A stretch of 64,000 nucleotides of DNA from a virus. The notes below the pieces were generated by a model, which was given only the letters and a program-made list of their open reading frames with translations, ran no database searches and had not been told where the DNA came from. Position numbers and translations under genes: made by a program. Of this stretch, positions 14,998-24,572 are shown in pieces; the stretch's first letter is position 1, and each line of letters opens with the position of its first letter. The DNA lies in IMG/VR virus record IMGVR_UViG_3300031576_000024, positions 1 to 64,000 of that record. One strand, 5' to 3'.

Positions 14998-17662
14998 AGT
15001 TAAACTTTGTCAAAAGATATGTAACCCTGACTTGGGTGGGACACCTCTCTGCAATAGAGGGAAGACAGTCACACCTACGCAGGTAGAATTCCAAGGTACT
15101 GCGTACTTAAACGTTCTGCATTCCTTCCACAATCACAAACGCACTATCGTACAGTCAATGCCTCCCAAGATGAAGGGTGCGTTTGACGTAATGCTTGTAA
15201 CTGATTACCCAGCTAAGCAGGACGTGTTCAGTAGACTTCCGTTACAGACAGATGCAATGCGTGTTCTACATGAATTCATTGAGAAGAGTCGGCTGCCACA
15301 GGATAGGATCTATGTTACTCATATCCTGAAATGCCCAGGTGGCTACATCAAGCCTAGTGTCTCCGAGATCAAAACTTGTAGAGACGCCCACTTGTTCTTT
15401 GAGATCCAACTCATTGAGCCGAAGGTTATCATCCTCCTAGGTAACACTGCCCTACGTGCTTTCAACCTGCACGGCCAGGGAGCCATGAATATCATTCACG
15501 GCAAGGTGTACGATCTACCCTTGCCTATAAAAGATGCGCCGAAGGATGCGCCTACCTATAAGGTGATCCCTACCTTCCATCCGTCCTACTTCATTCAGAA
15601 AGAAAACAAAGCGTTGCATACTAGAGTTGTTAATGACTTCCGACAGGCGCAGGCCATTCTATCAGGGACGCCTGGACAAGTGGCCTACCAAGCGAGCTAT
15701 ACACTGTGCGATACCGTCGATAAGGTAGCAGAACTGGCCGACGAACTAAATGCTAGCACAGCATTCGCTTTCGACACAGAGTCTACACGACTAGGTTTCA
15801 CCACTGCTCCTGCCCTGTGTTACTCCATTTCACTTGGAAAGGAACGGAACTACATCGTCCCCATCTATAGACACAACCCGGAGGCACAGCCCTGGAAGAT
15901 TAAGGCGGCGTGGAATGACGCTGACCGTGGGAAGATTCACGACCTGCTAGCCGTTCCCTTTGAGAATCCGAACATCGTCAAGATAGCTCACAACATCAAG
16001 TACGACGTGAATGTTCTGCGACATTGGGCGAGAAAGTCAGATGGCAAAGGAATCCGTATACAGGGCTTCTTTGCGGATACTGCATGCTTCCATCACCTAC
16101 TACATGAAGAGGGACCGCATGGGCTTGACGTGTGCGCTGACGAGGAATTCGGGTACGGCGATTACTCAGAGCCGGTACGCAACATTACAGGGCAGGGTCG
16201 CGAGCTAATCAACACCTTCGACTGCGTGCCCGACGAACTGTTATGGCCTTACTCTGCGACAGATGCGGAGGCGACTTTCCGTCTATATGAAGCGTACATG
16301 CCGCGCCTGCTTGCCGCTAAACACTTGTGGCAATTGTATATCGAAGAAACGGAGCCGATGTCACGCGGACTTGCGGAGGCCGAATACTACGGCCACAAGC
16401 TTTCTCTGCCTACCATCATGGCGCTTCGTGCCGAATACGACAAGAAGCAAGCAGACATGCTCGTGCATATCCGTAGACAGACTAATCCTGAATTCAACCC
16501 GAACAGCACCAACGACGTGATCCAGGCTGTAATCAACAAAGGGTTTGCTGAAAAGATCCGGGACAAGAAGAAGAATTCCGGGTATACAGTAAACAAGAAA
16601 GCCTTGATGGATATACGAGATGACTGTTCACTGGCCGGTGATATACTTGACTTCCGCAGTAATCAGAAGATCATTAGCACGTACCTAGAGAACGCTCAGA
16701 ATGACGTTGACCATGAAGATAAGGTACGCCATTCATGGTTCCCTTTGGCTGTAACCGGACGCCTTACGTGTTCGTTCTTCCATCAGATTCCTAAGGTAGA
16801 CAAGGCTCGCGTCAAACTAGGACTGCCCATCTTAAAGGACATGTTTATAGCTGATGATGACTGTGATCTGGTGCAGGCGGACTATGCTCAGATTGAGCTA
16901 TTCATTCTAGCCATCGTTTCTAACGATAAGGAAATGTCCACCATCTTAGCTGACAAGACTCGGGACTTGCACGCTGAGACAACGTATGACTTCCTTAAGG
17001 ACTACATCAAGGGTTATACTTTAGAACTAGCTAAGGACGATAAGTACAACAGAGCGGAATGCGGTAAGCGCATTAACTTCGGTATCGGTTACGGTAGCCA
17101 GGGTTCGGCTCTGGTTAAGACTGGTAAGTGGAAGGATGTTAATGGTCAGGAGCGCAGCTTTACTTGGCCTATGTTGAATGTCGGTATTGGCATTTGGAAA
17201 AAGAAGTTTCATGGCGTAGCTGACTACATAGACAACTATCCTGACGAATGCCGTATGCGGGATGGCGTAGCGCTGTCCGCATTCCTGCGAGAGCGTAGGG
17301 TCCAGAATAGACTAAATGGTGCAGACGAGTATGTTCGAGGCGAGGCCGAACGGGAGTGCATCAATTTCAAGATTCAATCATCGGCAGGAAGTATCACTAA
17401 CCGTACAATAGGATTGGTATATTTAACCGTTCGCGGGCTTATAGATCAAGGTATAATTGAGGAAGGCGACATACGACTCGTGAATACGGTTCACGACTCA
17501 GTGATCTACCAGGCGAAAAAGCACTTGACGGAATGGTTCATCAAGTACATCTTACTGCCGATTGGGCAGCGGCCGATTAAGGAATTGAACAATCACTGCT
17601 TCGGTATGGGTGTTGGATTCGGACCCAACTGGACGCAAGCAGAACTAAGGGAGACAAAATGA
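14990..17662 (+). CDS. Uracil-DNA glycosylase / DNA polymerase I fusion
   Basis: About 890 residues. The N-terminal 220 residues resemble a family 4/5 uracil-DNA glycosylase: Cys 7, 11, 115 and 130 in positions suited to an iron-sulfur cluster, and FHPSY (196-200). Next comes a 3'-5' exonuclease with FDTES (Asp262, Glu264), AHNIKYDV and YSATDAEA. The polymerase domain has motif A DYAQIEL (about 630), motif B KRINFGIGYG (about 691-700) and motif C VHDS (about 833), where family A usually has HDE. It replicates phage DNA, and the glycosylase part would deal with uracil. ATG 14990 is preferred; GTG 14972 is possible. Confidence 0.9.
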   Translation: MAEVKLCQKICNPDLGGTPLCNRGKTVTPTQVEFQGTAYLNVLHSFHNHKRTIVQSMPPKMKGAFDVMLVTDYPAKQDVFSRLPLQTDAMRVLHEFIEKSRLPQDRIYVTHILKCPGGYIKPSVSEIKTCRDAHLFFEIQLIEPKVIILLGNTALRAFNLHGQGAMNIIHGKVYDLPLPIKDAPKDAPTYKVIPTFHPSYFIQKENKALHTRVVNDFRQAQAILSGTPGQVAYQASYTLCDTVDKVAELADELNASTAFAFDTESTRLGFTTAPALCYSISLGKERNYIVPIYRHNPEAQPWKIKAAWNDADRGKIHDLLAVPFENPNIVKIAHNIKYDVNVLRHWARKSDGKGIRIQGFFADTACFHHLLHEEGPHGLDVCADEEFGYGDYSEPVRNITGQGRELINTFDCVPDELLWPYSATDAEATFRLYEAYMPRLLAAKHLWQLYIEETEPMSRGLAEAEYYGHKLSLPTIMALRAEYDKKQADMLVHIRRQTNPEFNPNSTNDVIQAVINKGFAEKIRDKKKNSGYTVNKKALMDIRDDCSLAGDILDFRSNQKIISTYLENAQNDVDHEDKVRHSWFPLAVTGRLTCSFFHQIPKVDKARVKLGLPILKDMFIADDDCDLVQADYAQIELFILAIVSNDKEMSTILADKTRDLHAETTYDFLKDYIKGYTLELAKDDKYNRAECGKRINFGIGYGSQGSALVKTGKWKDVNGQERSFTWPMLNVGIGIWKKKFHGVADYIDNYPDECRMRDGVALSAFLRERRVQNRLNGADEYVRGEAERECINFKIQSSAGSITNRTIGLVYLTVRGLIDQGIIEEGDIRLVNTVHDSVIYQAKKHLTEWFIKYILLPIGQRPIKELNNHCFGMGVGFGPNWTQAELRETK

Positions 17663-17967
17663 GAACGGTAACATTAAAGCTATTGCATAAGGACAGCACT
17701 GTTGTTGAACTAAATGTAGACGTAGACGAAATGCACAAGCTAATTGGCATTCTAAGCTACGGTGGATGGAAGAATCCTGAAGGTGTTAAGTTCGTAGTAG
17801 ACGAATACTACATCACTGTATTCCAACCTTTAGAAGTTCATGTCGTTCTTCAGACTGAAGAAGAACTGAACAGAAAGACCTTGAATCAATTTGCAGGCTT
17901 GACTCAGGACTTTCAGCAAAGATTGACTCCACCCTTCTCGCGCCGCACTAATGAGGATCTTAACTAA
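17659..17967 (+). CDS. Hypothetical protein
   Basis: 102 residues, beta-rich N-terminal two thirds, basic C-terminus. Overlaps the polymerase stop (ATGA) and the next gene by one base. No family recognised; replication-associated by position only. Confidence 0.6.
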   Translation: MRTVTLKLLHKDSTVVELNVDVDEMHKLIGILSYGGWKNPEGVKFVVDEYYITVFQPLEVHVVLQTEEELNRKTLNQFAGLTQDFQQRLTPPFSRRTNEDLN

Positions 17968-18401
17968 TGCACATAGATTATGAACTTTACAAAGACGGCG
18001 CATGGACACGAGTGGTTCAGGAAGTGAACCTAGAAGTTGACTTCAAGATTAACCCGGATAATCTTGATGGCGAGCTATGCAGTCTGCCTCAGAAAATGAT
18101 TCAGTACGGGCAGATATACTCTCAACTCAAATCAGAGGTTAACAGAAAAGAAGAATTGGCAAAATTCATTTACGCCTCTCTGGCTCTCAAAGTGAGGGCG
18201 ACTGATAAGGTAACTGAAAATGCCGTCAAAGAGAAAGTAACAACAGACCAACAATATCAACAGGCTCTAGCAGAGCAAAATCATTCAGAACGGAACGCCA
18301 TTCTAGCAGAGTCTTGGTGGCGCTCAATCAACAAGAAAGCAGATTTGATTCAGAGTTTAGTTTACCGAGAATCAAGCGAAATCAAAAGAGGTGCATATTA
18401 A
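17967..18401 (+). CDS. Coiled-coil protein, possible recombination mediator
   Basis: 144 residues. The C-terminal 90 residues are helical and charged with the pattern KVTENAVKEKV then WWRSINKKADLIQSLV. Small phage proteins of this shape next to SSB and RecA are sometimes classed with T4 UvsY, the loader of the recombinase onto SSB-coated DNA. The sequence similarity I can see is weak, so this role is a guess from position (SSB and RecA lie within 2 kb downstream). Confidence 0.5.
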   Translation: MHIDYELYKDGAWTRVVQEVNLEVDFKINPDNLDGELCSLPQKMIQYGQIYSQLKSEVNRKEELAKFIYASLALKVRATDKVTENAVKEKVTTDQQYQQALAEQNHSERNAILAESWWRSINKKADLIQSLVYRESSEIKRGAY

Positions 18402-18694
18402 TGCCTTATATTCTACAAGAAAAAAGAAACGAATTAGATCCCATACTGGAACAGCTATCTAAGAAACTAGAAGAGCTAGGCTGTGTTGGTGGTGATCTTA
18501 ACTACACAATAAACAAATTAGCAGACCACTACATTACAGTTAGAGGGTTGAGATATCAACATCTTGAAGCCGTAATGGGAACACTTGAAAGTTCAAAAGC
18601 AGAATTCTACCGCCGGGTAGTAGCGCCATATGAAGATACAGCCATCGAAAAAAACGGTGATTGTTATAATAACGTAAACAAAGGAAACAAATAA
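18401..18694 (+). CDS. Conserved phage protein (DUF6899-like)
   Basis: 97 residues: MPYILQEKRNELDP at the start, GGDLNYTINKL in the middle, and EFYRRVVAPYED..IE.NGD at the end. These match a small protein family common in phages near replication genes (DUF6899, from memory). Its function is unknown. ATG 18401 overlaps the upstream TAA and is preferred over an upstream in-frame start. Confidence 0.7.
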   Translation: MPYILQEKRNELDPILEQLSKKLEELGCVGGDLNYTINKLADHYITVRGLRYQHLEAVMGTLESSKAEFYRRVVAPYEDTAIEKNGDCYNNVNKGNK

Positions 18695-19518
18695 TGGAAT
18701 TTCATCAACCTAATGCAGAAGCCCTAGACGCAGACCGCAGCAAGGACGCGAGACAAGTCGCGGAGCAAGGTGGCGTAAAGGCATTCTACCTACAAGCCGG
18801 AGTAACGAATGTTCGCATTCTTCCGCCTTTCAGTACCAAGGGTGTTTGGTATCGAGAGTTATTTGAGTACAACGTCGTAGTCGATGGACAACGCCGGGTA
18901 TTCACAGCACCCGTAGACGGTCCCGATCCTATTGAAGAAAAGAGACAATCGCTTCTTCAAGCAGGTGGTGACTTCAACATCAAAGCCGCAGAAGGTCTAA
19001 AGGCTACTCGGCGTTATTTGTTTAACGCTCTAGTATGGTTTGCACCTCCGGGCGTTGAGTTTACCCGCGGAGAGGTAGTCGTATTGAAGGCTCCTGTCAC
19101 TGTCAAGCGTCACCTTCTGGAAATGGATCGTGACGTACAAGGTGGCTGGGCTGACATTACGAACCCGGCCTCTGGAGTAAACATCAAGATTAGCCGCACG
19201 GGTAAGGGCCTTAACACTGAGTACAGTGTTGCCCCTCTACCTAAGCGTTCTGACCTAGCAACGGACTTAGCAGCAGTGCAGGTTGACGTTAACTTGTTGA
19301 ACCTGTTTAATCTGGACGAGCTATACCAGCCGCTTTCTTACGATGACCTTAAGCGGGTTGCTTCTAAGATTGGTAACGTTGTAGTACCGGGGGCAGCCGT
19401 ACCGGCTGTGCTTCCTGTACAAGTAGTAGCTCCTGTAGCCCCTGTGACAACTACGGTTTCACCTGAAGCCTACATTCCGGGAATGGACATTCCCCCGCCT
19501 CCTCCGGCCATTCGCTAA
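18694..19518 (+). CDS. Single-stranded DNA-binding protein (T4 gp32-like type)
   Basis: 274 residues. The OB-type core contains VRILPPFSTKGVWYRELFEYNV near the N-terminus and the segment GWADITNPASGVNIKISR then GKGLNTEYSV, typical of phage SSBs that replace T4 gp32. It ends with a Pro/Val-rich linker and a short proline tail rather than the usual acidic tip. It would coat single strands during replication and recombination. It overlaps genes on both sides by one base and precedes recA. Confidence 0.75.
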   Translation: MEFHQPNAEALDADRSKDARQVAEQGGVKAFYLQAGVTNVRILPPFSTKGVWYRELFEYNVVVDGQRRVFTAPVDGPDPIEEKRQSLLQAGGDFNIKAAEGLKATRRYLFNALVWFAPPGVEFTRGEVVVLKAPVTVKRHLLEMDRDVQGGWADITNPASGVNIKISRTGKGLNTEYSVAPLPKRSDLATDLAAVQVDVNLLNLFNLDELYQPLSYDDLKRVASKIGNVVVPGAAVPAVLPVQVVAPVAPVTTTVSPEAYIPGMDIPPPPPAIR

Positions 19519-19799
19519 TGGCAAATCATCCTAAGTTGAATTCGGATCAGATATCCGAAATGAAACGACTGTATGAAGAGGGCGATAAACAAGCCGACCT
19601 AGCTAAGCGTTACGAGGTATCCATTACCACGATTCGTAACAAGCTAGGACTTGGTAAGCCCAAAGAGGAACCTGTCGGCATAGGGACTTTCAGTCCCGAA
19701 GTCGAACCTCTAATGGAGACGGTATATCCTAGCGACATGTTCGTTGAGGATAAAAAAAAAGACAAGCCGAAGAGACGAATAGTAGGAGTGAACGTATAA
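19518..19799 (+). CDS. Small helix-turn-helix protein
   Basis: 93 residues. Residues 10-45 form an HTH (SEMKRLYEEGDKQADLAKRY then VSITTIRNKLG). The C-terminal part is acidic and then basic (DKKKDKPKRR). It is likely DNA-binding, either a regulator or an accessory replication factor. Overlaps SSB and RecA genes by one base. Confidence 0.65.
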   Translation: MANHPKLNSDQISEMKRLYEEGDKQADLAKRYEVSITTIRNKLGLGKPKEEPVGIGTFSPEVEPLMETVYPSDMFVEDKKKDKPKRRIVGVNV

Positions 19800-20872
19800 T
19801 GTCACAACTTGAAGAAATAGTGAAGCTGACCAGAGCGGGATTGAAGAGTGAGAAGAATGACTATGTAGCGGTTCACATGGCGGGAGACGTAGGCATCTAC
19901 AGTTACGTTCCGTTCCCGTTCCCGACAGGGTTAGCAGAGCTAGATTTTCATTTAGGTGCTAAGGGTGGTTTGCCTGCTGGTAAGATCGTGGAATACTACG
20001 GTTTACCTGCAACTGGAAAGACCACTCTTAGCTACCACACTATTGCTGAGTGTCAGAAGATGGGTGGTATGGCCTTCTTCATTGACACTGAGCATTCGTG
20101 GGACGAAGACCGCGCTGAGGAAATTGGCGTGGACATTAGCAACATAGCGGTAGCTAGCGCACGTAGTATAGAGGCCATCTTTAATACACTGGAGAATTTC
20201 CTTGAGTCTTGTCAGAAGACTAAGTTCAATGGACCTATCATAGTGGTAGTAGACTCTGTTACAGGTGTACCTACGCAGTCGGATCTGGAAGGACAGATGA
20301 CTACTGAGATTAGAGTAGGTCAAGAAGCTCGGCAAATTAGACGTGGTGTACGAAGACTTCAAGGTATTCTGAGCACCACTAAGGCTCTGGTAATCTTCAT
20401 CAACCATGCCGTATCCAAGATGGCGACCGTGCCTTATGCCAAGCAAACACAGGCTGCCGGTGGACACGGAATCAAGTACATGGAATTCATCCGTGTAGAA
20501 TTGAAGAACGTGGGTCACATTAAGAAGGGCACAGGAGAAGATGCTGTACGTATAGGACAGAAGATCGGATTTGAGATTGAGAAGTTGAAGAACGCAGCCT
20601 TACCTTATCCGAAGATAAAAGAAATCGCATTGCTTAATCATGGCTTCGATAAGATTGGCAGCTTGCTAGAAGCTTGTATCAAGACTGAGTATGTTGACAA
20701 GAAAGAGACTGGCGAAATCTGCACTATGTTCAAAGGTACAGATGTAGTACGTCAGTTCAAGGTTGACGAATGGCCGCAGGTAATGGCAGAGCTAGGCGGA
20801 TACGATAAGGTGTACAAGGCTTGGGTAGAGCACGGTAAGCAAACAGGAGCATTAAGTCCTTGGGGAAGCTAA
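19799..20872 (+). CDS. RecA/UvsX-like recombinase
   Basis: 357 residues with Walker A GLPATGKTT (about 68-76), AFFIDTEHSWD, Walker B IIVVVDSV (about 147-153) and a VIFINH segment followed by the DNA-binding loop-like AAGGHGIKYM. It would form filaments on single-stranded DNA and drive strand exchange. SSB and the SbcCD pair are encoded around it, which fits recombination-dependent replication. Confidence 0.9.
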   Translation: MSQLEEIVKLTRAGLKSEKNDYVAVHMAGDVGIYSYVPFPFPTGLAELDFHLGAKGGLPAGKIVEYYGLPATGKTTLSYHTIAECQKMGGMAFFIDTEHSWDEDRAEEIGVDISNIAVASARSIEAIFNTLENFLESCQKTKFNGPIIVVVDSVTGVPTQSDLEGQMTTEIRVGQEARQIRRGVRRLQGILSTTKALVIFINHAVSKMATVPYAKQTQAAGGHGIKYMEFIRVELKNVGHIKKGTGEDAVRIGQKIGFEIEKLKNAALPYPKIKEIALLNHGFDKIGSLLEACIKTEYVDKKETGEICTMFKGTDVVRQFKVDEWPQVMAELGGYDKVYKAWVEHGKQTGALSPWGS

Positions 20873-20873
20873 C

Positions 20874-21065
20874 ATGTATATAGCAACTTATGAAACTAGT
20901 CAAGGTAATGGGTTCGTAAAGAAGTTTACATCTAGAGTTAAAGCTAATAAATGGTTAAAACAGATGCATTTCGCCTATACCGCTTTGAATGCTGATGAAT
21001 TTGAAAAAGACTTTAAAGAGTGGAAATCATATGGAACATTCACAGCTAAGGTATGGAAAGTATAG
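20874..21065 (+). CDS. Hypothetical small protein
   Basis: 63 residues, rich in Lys and aromatic residues (MYIATYETSQGNGF...). AT-richer than RecA. It lies 1 base after recA and overlaps the SbcD gene. Nothing recognised. Confidence 0.55.
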   Translation: MYIATYETSQGNGFVKKFTSRVKANKWLKQMHFAYTALNADEFEKDFKEWKSYGTFTAKVWKV

Positions 21066-22087
21066 TGTCCAAAGCACTAGTCGTTAGCGACGTTCACTTC
21101 CACAGGTGGCAGTATGGCTCAACAATCGTTGACGGCTATAACTCTAGGCTTCTGGGGCAATTAAAATACTTCTTCTTGCTCAGAGACATCTGTGTAGATC
21201 GAGGGATTAAGCACGTCATATGCCTAGGCGATCTTTTCCATACGAACCAAACGGTCCATGCTGAAGTCTTAAGTGCTGCGTCGCAAGCTATAAGATGCCT
21301 TGCCAATGCTGGAATACAGTTCCATTGTCTAGTCGGTAATCACGACATGGCAAGTAAAGACGGTAAGATACACTCATTAGATTGGCTTCGGTCGTATGGT
21401 CAACTAGTAGATCGACCGCAAGTGCTTACCATTGAAGGTCGCCATATTGCAGCTTGTCCATATACGGAGAGTGTAGAGCAGTTGACAGACTTCTTAACCA
21501 AACCTAGACTTAAGGCAGAGTTGGTACTGTTACATCAAGGAGTTAACTTACATGAAAGCAGAGGGTCGGCCTGGGTTCTCAATGAAATCTTTACTAAGGA
21601 AATGGTACCGGAATACGTTAAGCGTGTACTCACAGGTCACTACCACAAGCCAATTGACGACGGTAAGATTAGTATTGTTGGTTCTCCAATGCAGCATAAT
21701 TGGAGTGATTACGATGATGCCGCTCGCGGGTGTATGATCCTGGACCTTGATACGCTTGAAACTGAGCGCATACCTAACACGTTCAGTCCTACTTTCTTGA
21801 AGGTTGATTATGAGAATATACACGCTGATATTGCCAACAAGTTTGTAAGGATGATAGGCTGTCCAACTGACGAGGTGGAGACGATCAGAGAGATCGTTCT
21901 CAAACTAGGTGCTGTAAGCGTAGAGTTTGACGTATCATCAGTAAATAAGAACTCTAATGAGGAAGTGCAGTCTACATTTACTACGCTGGACGAGATCCTG
22001 CATGAGTATGATGAAACAGTTGACGGCAGACGCCGAGAAGTTGGTAAGTTAATTAGAGAGAGTGCATATGAGACTCCTAAGTTTTAA
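21065..22087 (+). CDS. SbcD/Mre11-like nuclease (gp47-type)
   Basis: About 340 residues with all calcineurin-like phosphoesterase motifs: SDVHFH near the start, GDLFH (about 55), GNHD (about 91), HQG (about 157) and GHYHK (about 190). It is the nuclease subunit of the SbcCD / T4 gp46-47 complex that resects DNA ends. GTG 21065 overlaps the upstream stop (TAGTG); ATG 21053 in the same frame is the alternative. The partner SbcC-like gene follows after an inserted endonuclease gene. Confidence 0.88.
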   Translation: MSKALVVSDVHFHRWQYGSTIVDGYNSRLLGQLKYFFLLRDICVDRGIKHVICLGDLFHTNQTVHAEVLSAASQAIRCLANAGIQFHCLVGNHDMASKDGKIHSLDWLRSYGQLVDRPQVLTIEGRHIAACPYTESVEQLTDFLTKPRLKAELVLLHQGVNLHESRGSAWVLNEIFTKEMVPEYVKRVLTGHYHKPIDDGKISIVGSPMQHNWSDYDDAARGCMILDLDTLETERIPNTFSPTFLKVDYENIHADIANKFVRMIGCPTDEVETIREIVLKLGAVSVEFDVSSVNKNSNEEVQSTFTTLDEILHEYDETVDGRRREVGKLIRESAYETPKF

Positions 22088-22496
22088 GACTAGTCGTAGA
22101 AGACACGGACATAGTAAAACTGCATTCTATCATGCTTGGGAAAACATGAGAGCTAGATGCTATAGGGTTAAGCATCCTGCATATAAATGGTATGGCGGTA
22201 GAGGTATAATTGTTTGTGATAGATGGGTGGAATTTAAAAATTTCCATAAAGACATGTTTTCTACATGGAAAGCTGGTTTACAATTAGACCGTAAAGATAA
22301 CAGTGGTAACTACGAACCTAGTAATTGCAGATGGGTTACTAGATCACAAAATTGTAAGAATAGAAGATCAAGTAATAGAGAGCATCAAAGTACAGTTGAT
22401 AACGTACACTATGACTCAGGTAAATGGGTTGTAAAGATACGTTTTAATTCAAAAGAAGAAGCAGAAAGATTCGCCAGTGAAACTTTTAAAACTTGA
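22068..22496 (+). CDS. HNH/AP2-like homing-type endonuclease between sbcD and sbcC
   Basis: About 142 residues with the family pattern HGHSKTAFYHAW, RCY...YKWYGGRGIIVCDRW, LQLDRKDNSGNYEPSNCRW, N.RRS, and the C-terminal KWVVKIRFNSKEEAERFA. The gene overlaps sbcD by 20 bases and sbcC by 20 bases, so it splits an otherwise continuous nuclease pair. ATG 22068 after GAGAGAG is preferred over GTG 22062. Strongly AT-rich compared with both neighbours. Confidence 0.8.
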   Translation: MRLLSFKTSRRRHGHSKTAFYHAWENMRARCYRVKHPAYKWYGGRGIIVCDRWVEFKNFHKDMFSTWKAGLQLDRKDNSGNYEPSNCRWVTRSQNCKNRRSSNREHQSTVDNVHYDSGKWVVKIRFNSKEEAERFASETFKT

Positions 22497-24357
22497 AGCC
22501 AGCAACATATTCAGTCTGGGACATGTGGAAGTAAACCTTAAAGACAGAGGTTTAATTCTTGTTACAGGGCATTCTTTAGATGAAGGATCAAGTAACGGTT
22601 CTGGTAAGTCAAGTATCGCTAACAAAGCAATACTGTGGTGTTTGTATGGGTACACAGCAGGTGGATTGAAAGCGGACGACATTCTCAATCGACACGGCGA
22701 CACGAAGACTGGTTGGGGCAAGATCGACTTTGAAGGATCTGATGGAAGCCTGTATGCTGTCCACAGGGCGCGACCTGCCAAATTGGACTTCTATAAGGAT
22801 GGCGTCTGCTACAGCATGAAGAAGGCCGCGGAGACGCAGGCGCTCATTGACCACGCTCTAGGGCTGGATTTCAAGTCCTTCTTACATACATATATGTTTG
22901 GTCAGGGTCGTTTGTTTTCCTACGCATCACTGCCTCCGGCAGACCAAAAGGCGATCTTAGAGCAGATACTTCCTGTTGAGCAATTGGCTGTATGGGTTGA
23001 CTACGCTAAGACCTGTGTGTCAGATTTGCACACTGCTGAGGCAGCTCTAGCTTCTAAAGGTGCGATTTTACAAAGTGAAATCAATACCCAGAAGAATAAC
23101 TGGCAGCAGGTTCAAGACAAGGCTATTCATTGGAATACGTTGCGTGAAAATAAGCTCAAAGACTCTCTTAACGACATTGCCGTACATAAGGAAGTGCTAG
23201 CAGAACGCGACTCCAGGCTGGTTGTCTTAAAAGACAGACTTGCTAAACTGCCTGATATTGCTCAGGAAATCCGAAACATCGACACTAAACTTGAGTCTCT
23301 TAACTCAGAGATCAATGATTGCCAATCCAAGATGCATCTTCTGGAAGAACGTAAGAGTCAATGGGACGGTGTGCGTTTATCGTCAAGTGCTAAGATGCAC
23401 AAGATAGTCGATAGTAACTGTCCTACTTGCCATCGCGCCATTACTGACGAAGCTGTGAAGAACAAGCTGCTGGCCGATAACGTCATGCACTCCGAGAAGA
23501 TGGCGGAGGCCGCCGTGAACATGGCTACATGCGCGACCATGTATCATACGGTTTCAGGTGAGCGCGGAGATAAAATTGATAAGTCACAAGAGCTATTCAG
23601 AGCCAAGATGGAACTAGAGGTTGTACGAAAAGAAGATACGCACTTTAGAGTGCAGATCGCAGAGTTGACAGCCCTGGAGAACAACGAAGAGAAGTACACG
23701 AAGCGGGCTGAGCAAATCGCCTCCGAGCGTAATCCATTCTTCGATCTAGTAGCGTCGTTCGATAAGGGCATATCTGAACTGCTAGTGAAGCAGGCTCCGC
23801 TTGAAGAACATAGATATAAGGTCAGCCGTGAGATTGAACATATCAATCACTGGCTCAAGGTCTTCGGTCATGATATAAGAATCAAACTGTTCGAGTCCGT
23901 GTGCAACTATCTGGACACACAGACCAACGAATATCTTAAGCAATTAAAGAACCCGTGGCTGAGGGTTCAGTTCAGTACGATTAAGAAGCTCGCCTCTGGG
24001 GAGGTGAAAGAAGACTTTAACGTTCGAGTATTCTCGGAGAAGGGCGGTGAAGGCTTTGAGACATTATCTGGAGGCGAGCAACAGATTGTATCCTTTGCTA
24101 TTGGGAAAGCATTAGGTGATCTTTCCAAAGCACAGACAAAGGGTAGCTCTGAGTTAACCATTTTGGATGAACCCTTTACAATGCTGGATTCTAGAAACTG
24201 TGAAGCTTTAGTTGAATTTCTTACAAAAGAAAAAGGTACTATCCTACTAATCAGTAACGATGAAAACCTAGCCAACTTAATTCCTGATAGAATTCATGTG
24301 ATTAAAGAAAACGGAGTTACAAGAATTTCAAATGCCGTCTATCAGACTTTTAACTAA
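22477..24357 (+). CDS. SbcC/Rad50-like ATPase (gp46-type)
   Basis: 626 residues: Walker A NGSGKSS (about 40-46), long coiled coil, zinc hook NCPTCH (about 313-318), a second coiled coil, ABC signature LSGGEQQ (about 530) and Walker B TILDEPF (about 561). It is the ATPase and DNA-tethering subunit of the end-processing complex with the SbcD-like protein. It starts with GTG at 22477 inside the HNH gene. A shorter coiled coil than cellular SbcC is usual in phages. Confidence 0.9.
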   Translation: MKLLKLEASNIFSLGHVEVNLKDRGLILVTGHSLDEGSSNGSGKSSIANKAILWCLYGYTAGGLKADDILNRHGDTKTGWGKIDFEGSDGSLYAVHRARPAKLDFYKDGVCYSMKKAAETQALIDHALGLDFKSFLHTYMFGQGRLFSYASLPPADQKAILEQILPVEQLAVWVDYAKTCVSDLHTAEAALASKGAILQSEINTQKNNWQQVQDKAIHWNTLRENKLKDSLNDIAVHKEVLAERDSRLVVLKDRLAKLPDIAQEIRNIDTKLESLNSEINDCQSKMHLLEERKSQWDGVRLSSSAKMHKIVDSNCPTCHRAITDEAVKNKLLADNVMHSEKMAEAAVNMATCATMYHTVSGERGDKIDKSQELFRAKMELEVVRKEDTHFRVQIAELTALENNEEKYTKRAEQIASERNPFFDLVASFDKGISELLVKQAPLEEHRYKVSREIEHINHWLKVFGHDIRIKLFESVCNYLDTQTNEYLKQLKNPWLRVQFSTIKKLASGEVKEDFNVRVFSEKGGEGFETLSGGEQQIVSFAIGKALGDLSKAQTKGSSELTILDEPFTMLDSRNCEALVEFLTKEKGTILLISNDENLANLIPDRIHVIKENGVTRISNAVYQTFN

Positions 24358-24375
24358 AGCTCTCGCCTACTTAGA

Positions 24376-24391
24376 AAGTTATGGTATAATT
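24376..24391 (+). promoter_or_regulatory. Extended -10 promoter with very short leader
   Basis: GTTATGGTATAATTGA repeats the element at 8261 (TGGTATAAT, hexamer 24385-24390). The SD GAGGTGG follows at 24399-24405 and GTG at 24411. It would start a new transcript covering the ClpP-like and later genes. Confidence 0.6.
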
Positions 24392-24410
24392 GATACCGAG
24401 GTGGCGTTCG

Positions 24411-24572
24411 GTGGGTAATAGAAAGTGCTTATACGGTCATATGCCGTGTAAAAAAAGACCTATAAGTGGTAGTCTTGCTAATAAGTTAACACAGCATAAG
24501 TACCAATTCAAAATAGTTCATGCGTGTATTAAGCATTTTAAAAAAGAAATGAGATTAGTCAATGGCGGCTGA
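24411..24572 (+). CDS. Tiny zinc-binding-type protein
   Basis: 53 residues: GNRKCLYGHMPCKKR near the N-terminus and ACIKH in the second half, giving a C..C...C-x-x-H pattern. The similar 53-residue product at 25260 (KC..NC...VCKKH) suggests the two are related and bind zinc. GTG 24411 follows GAGGTGG. Its end overlaps the ClpP-like gene by 11 bases. AT-rich, function unknown. Confidence 0.55.
   Translation: MGNRKCLYGHMPCKKRPISGSLANKLTQHKYQFKIVHACIKHFKKEMRLVNGG

Noticed and set aside
22068-22496. Self-splicing intron hosting the HNH gene between sbcD and sbcC
   Set aside because: SbcD and SbcC are each complete and on either side of the gene; no coding sequence is interrupted.
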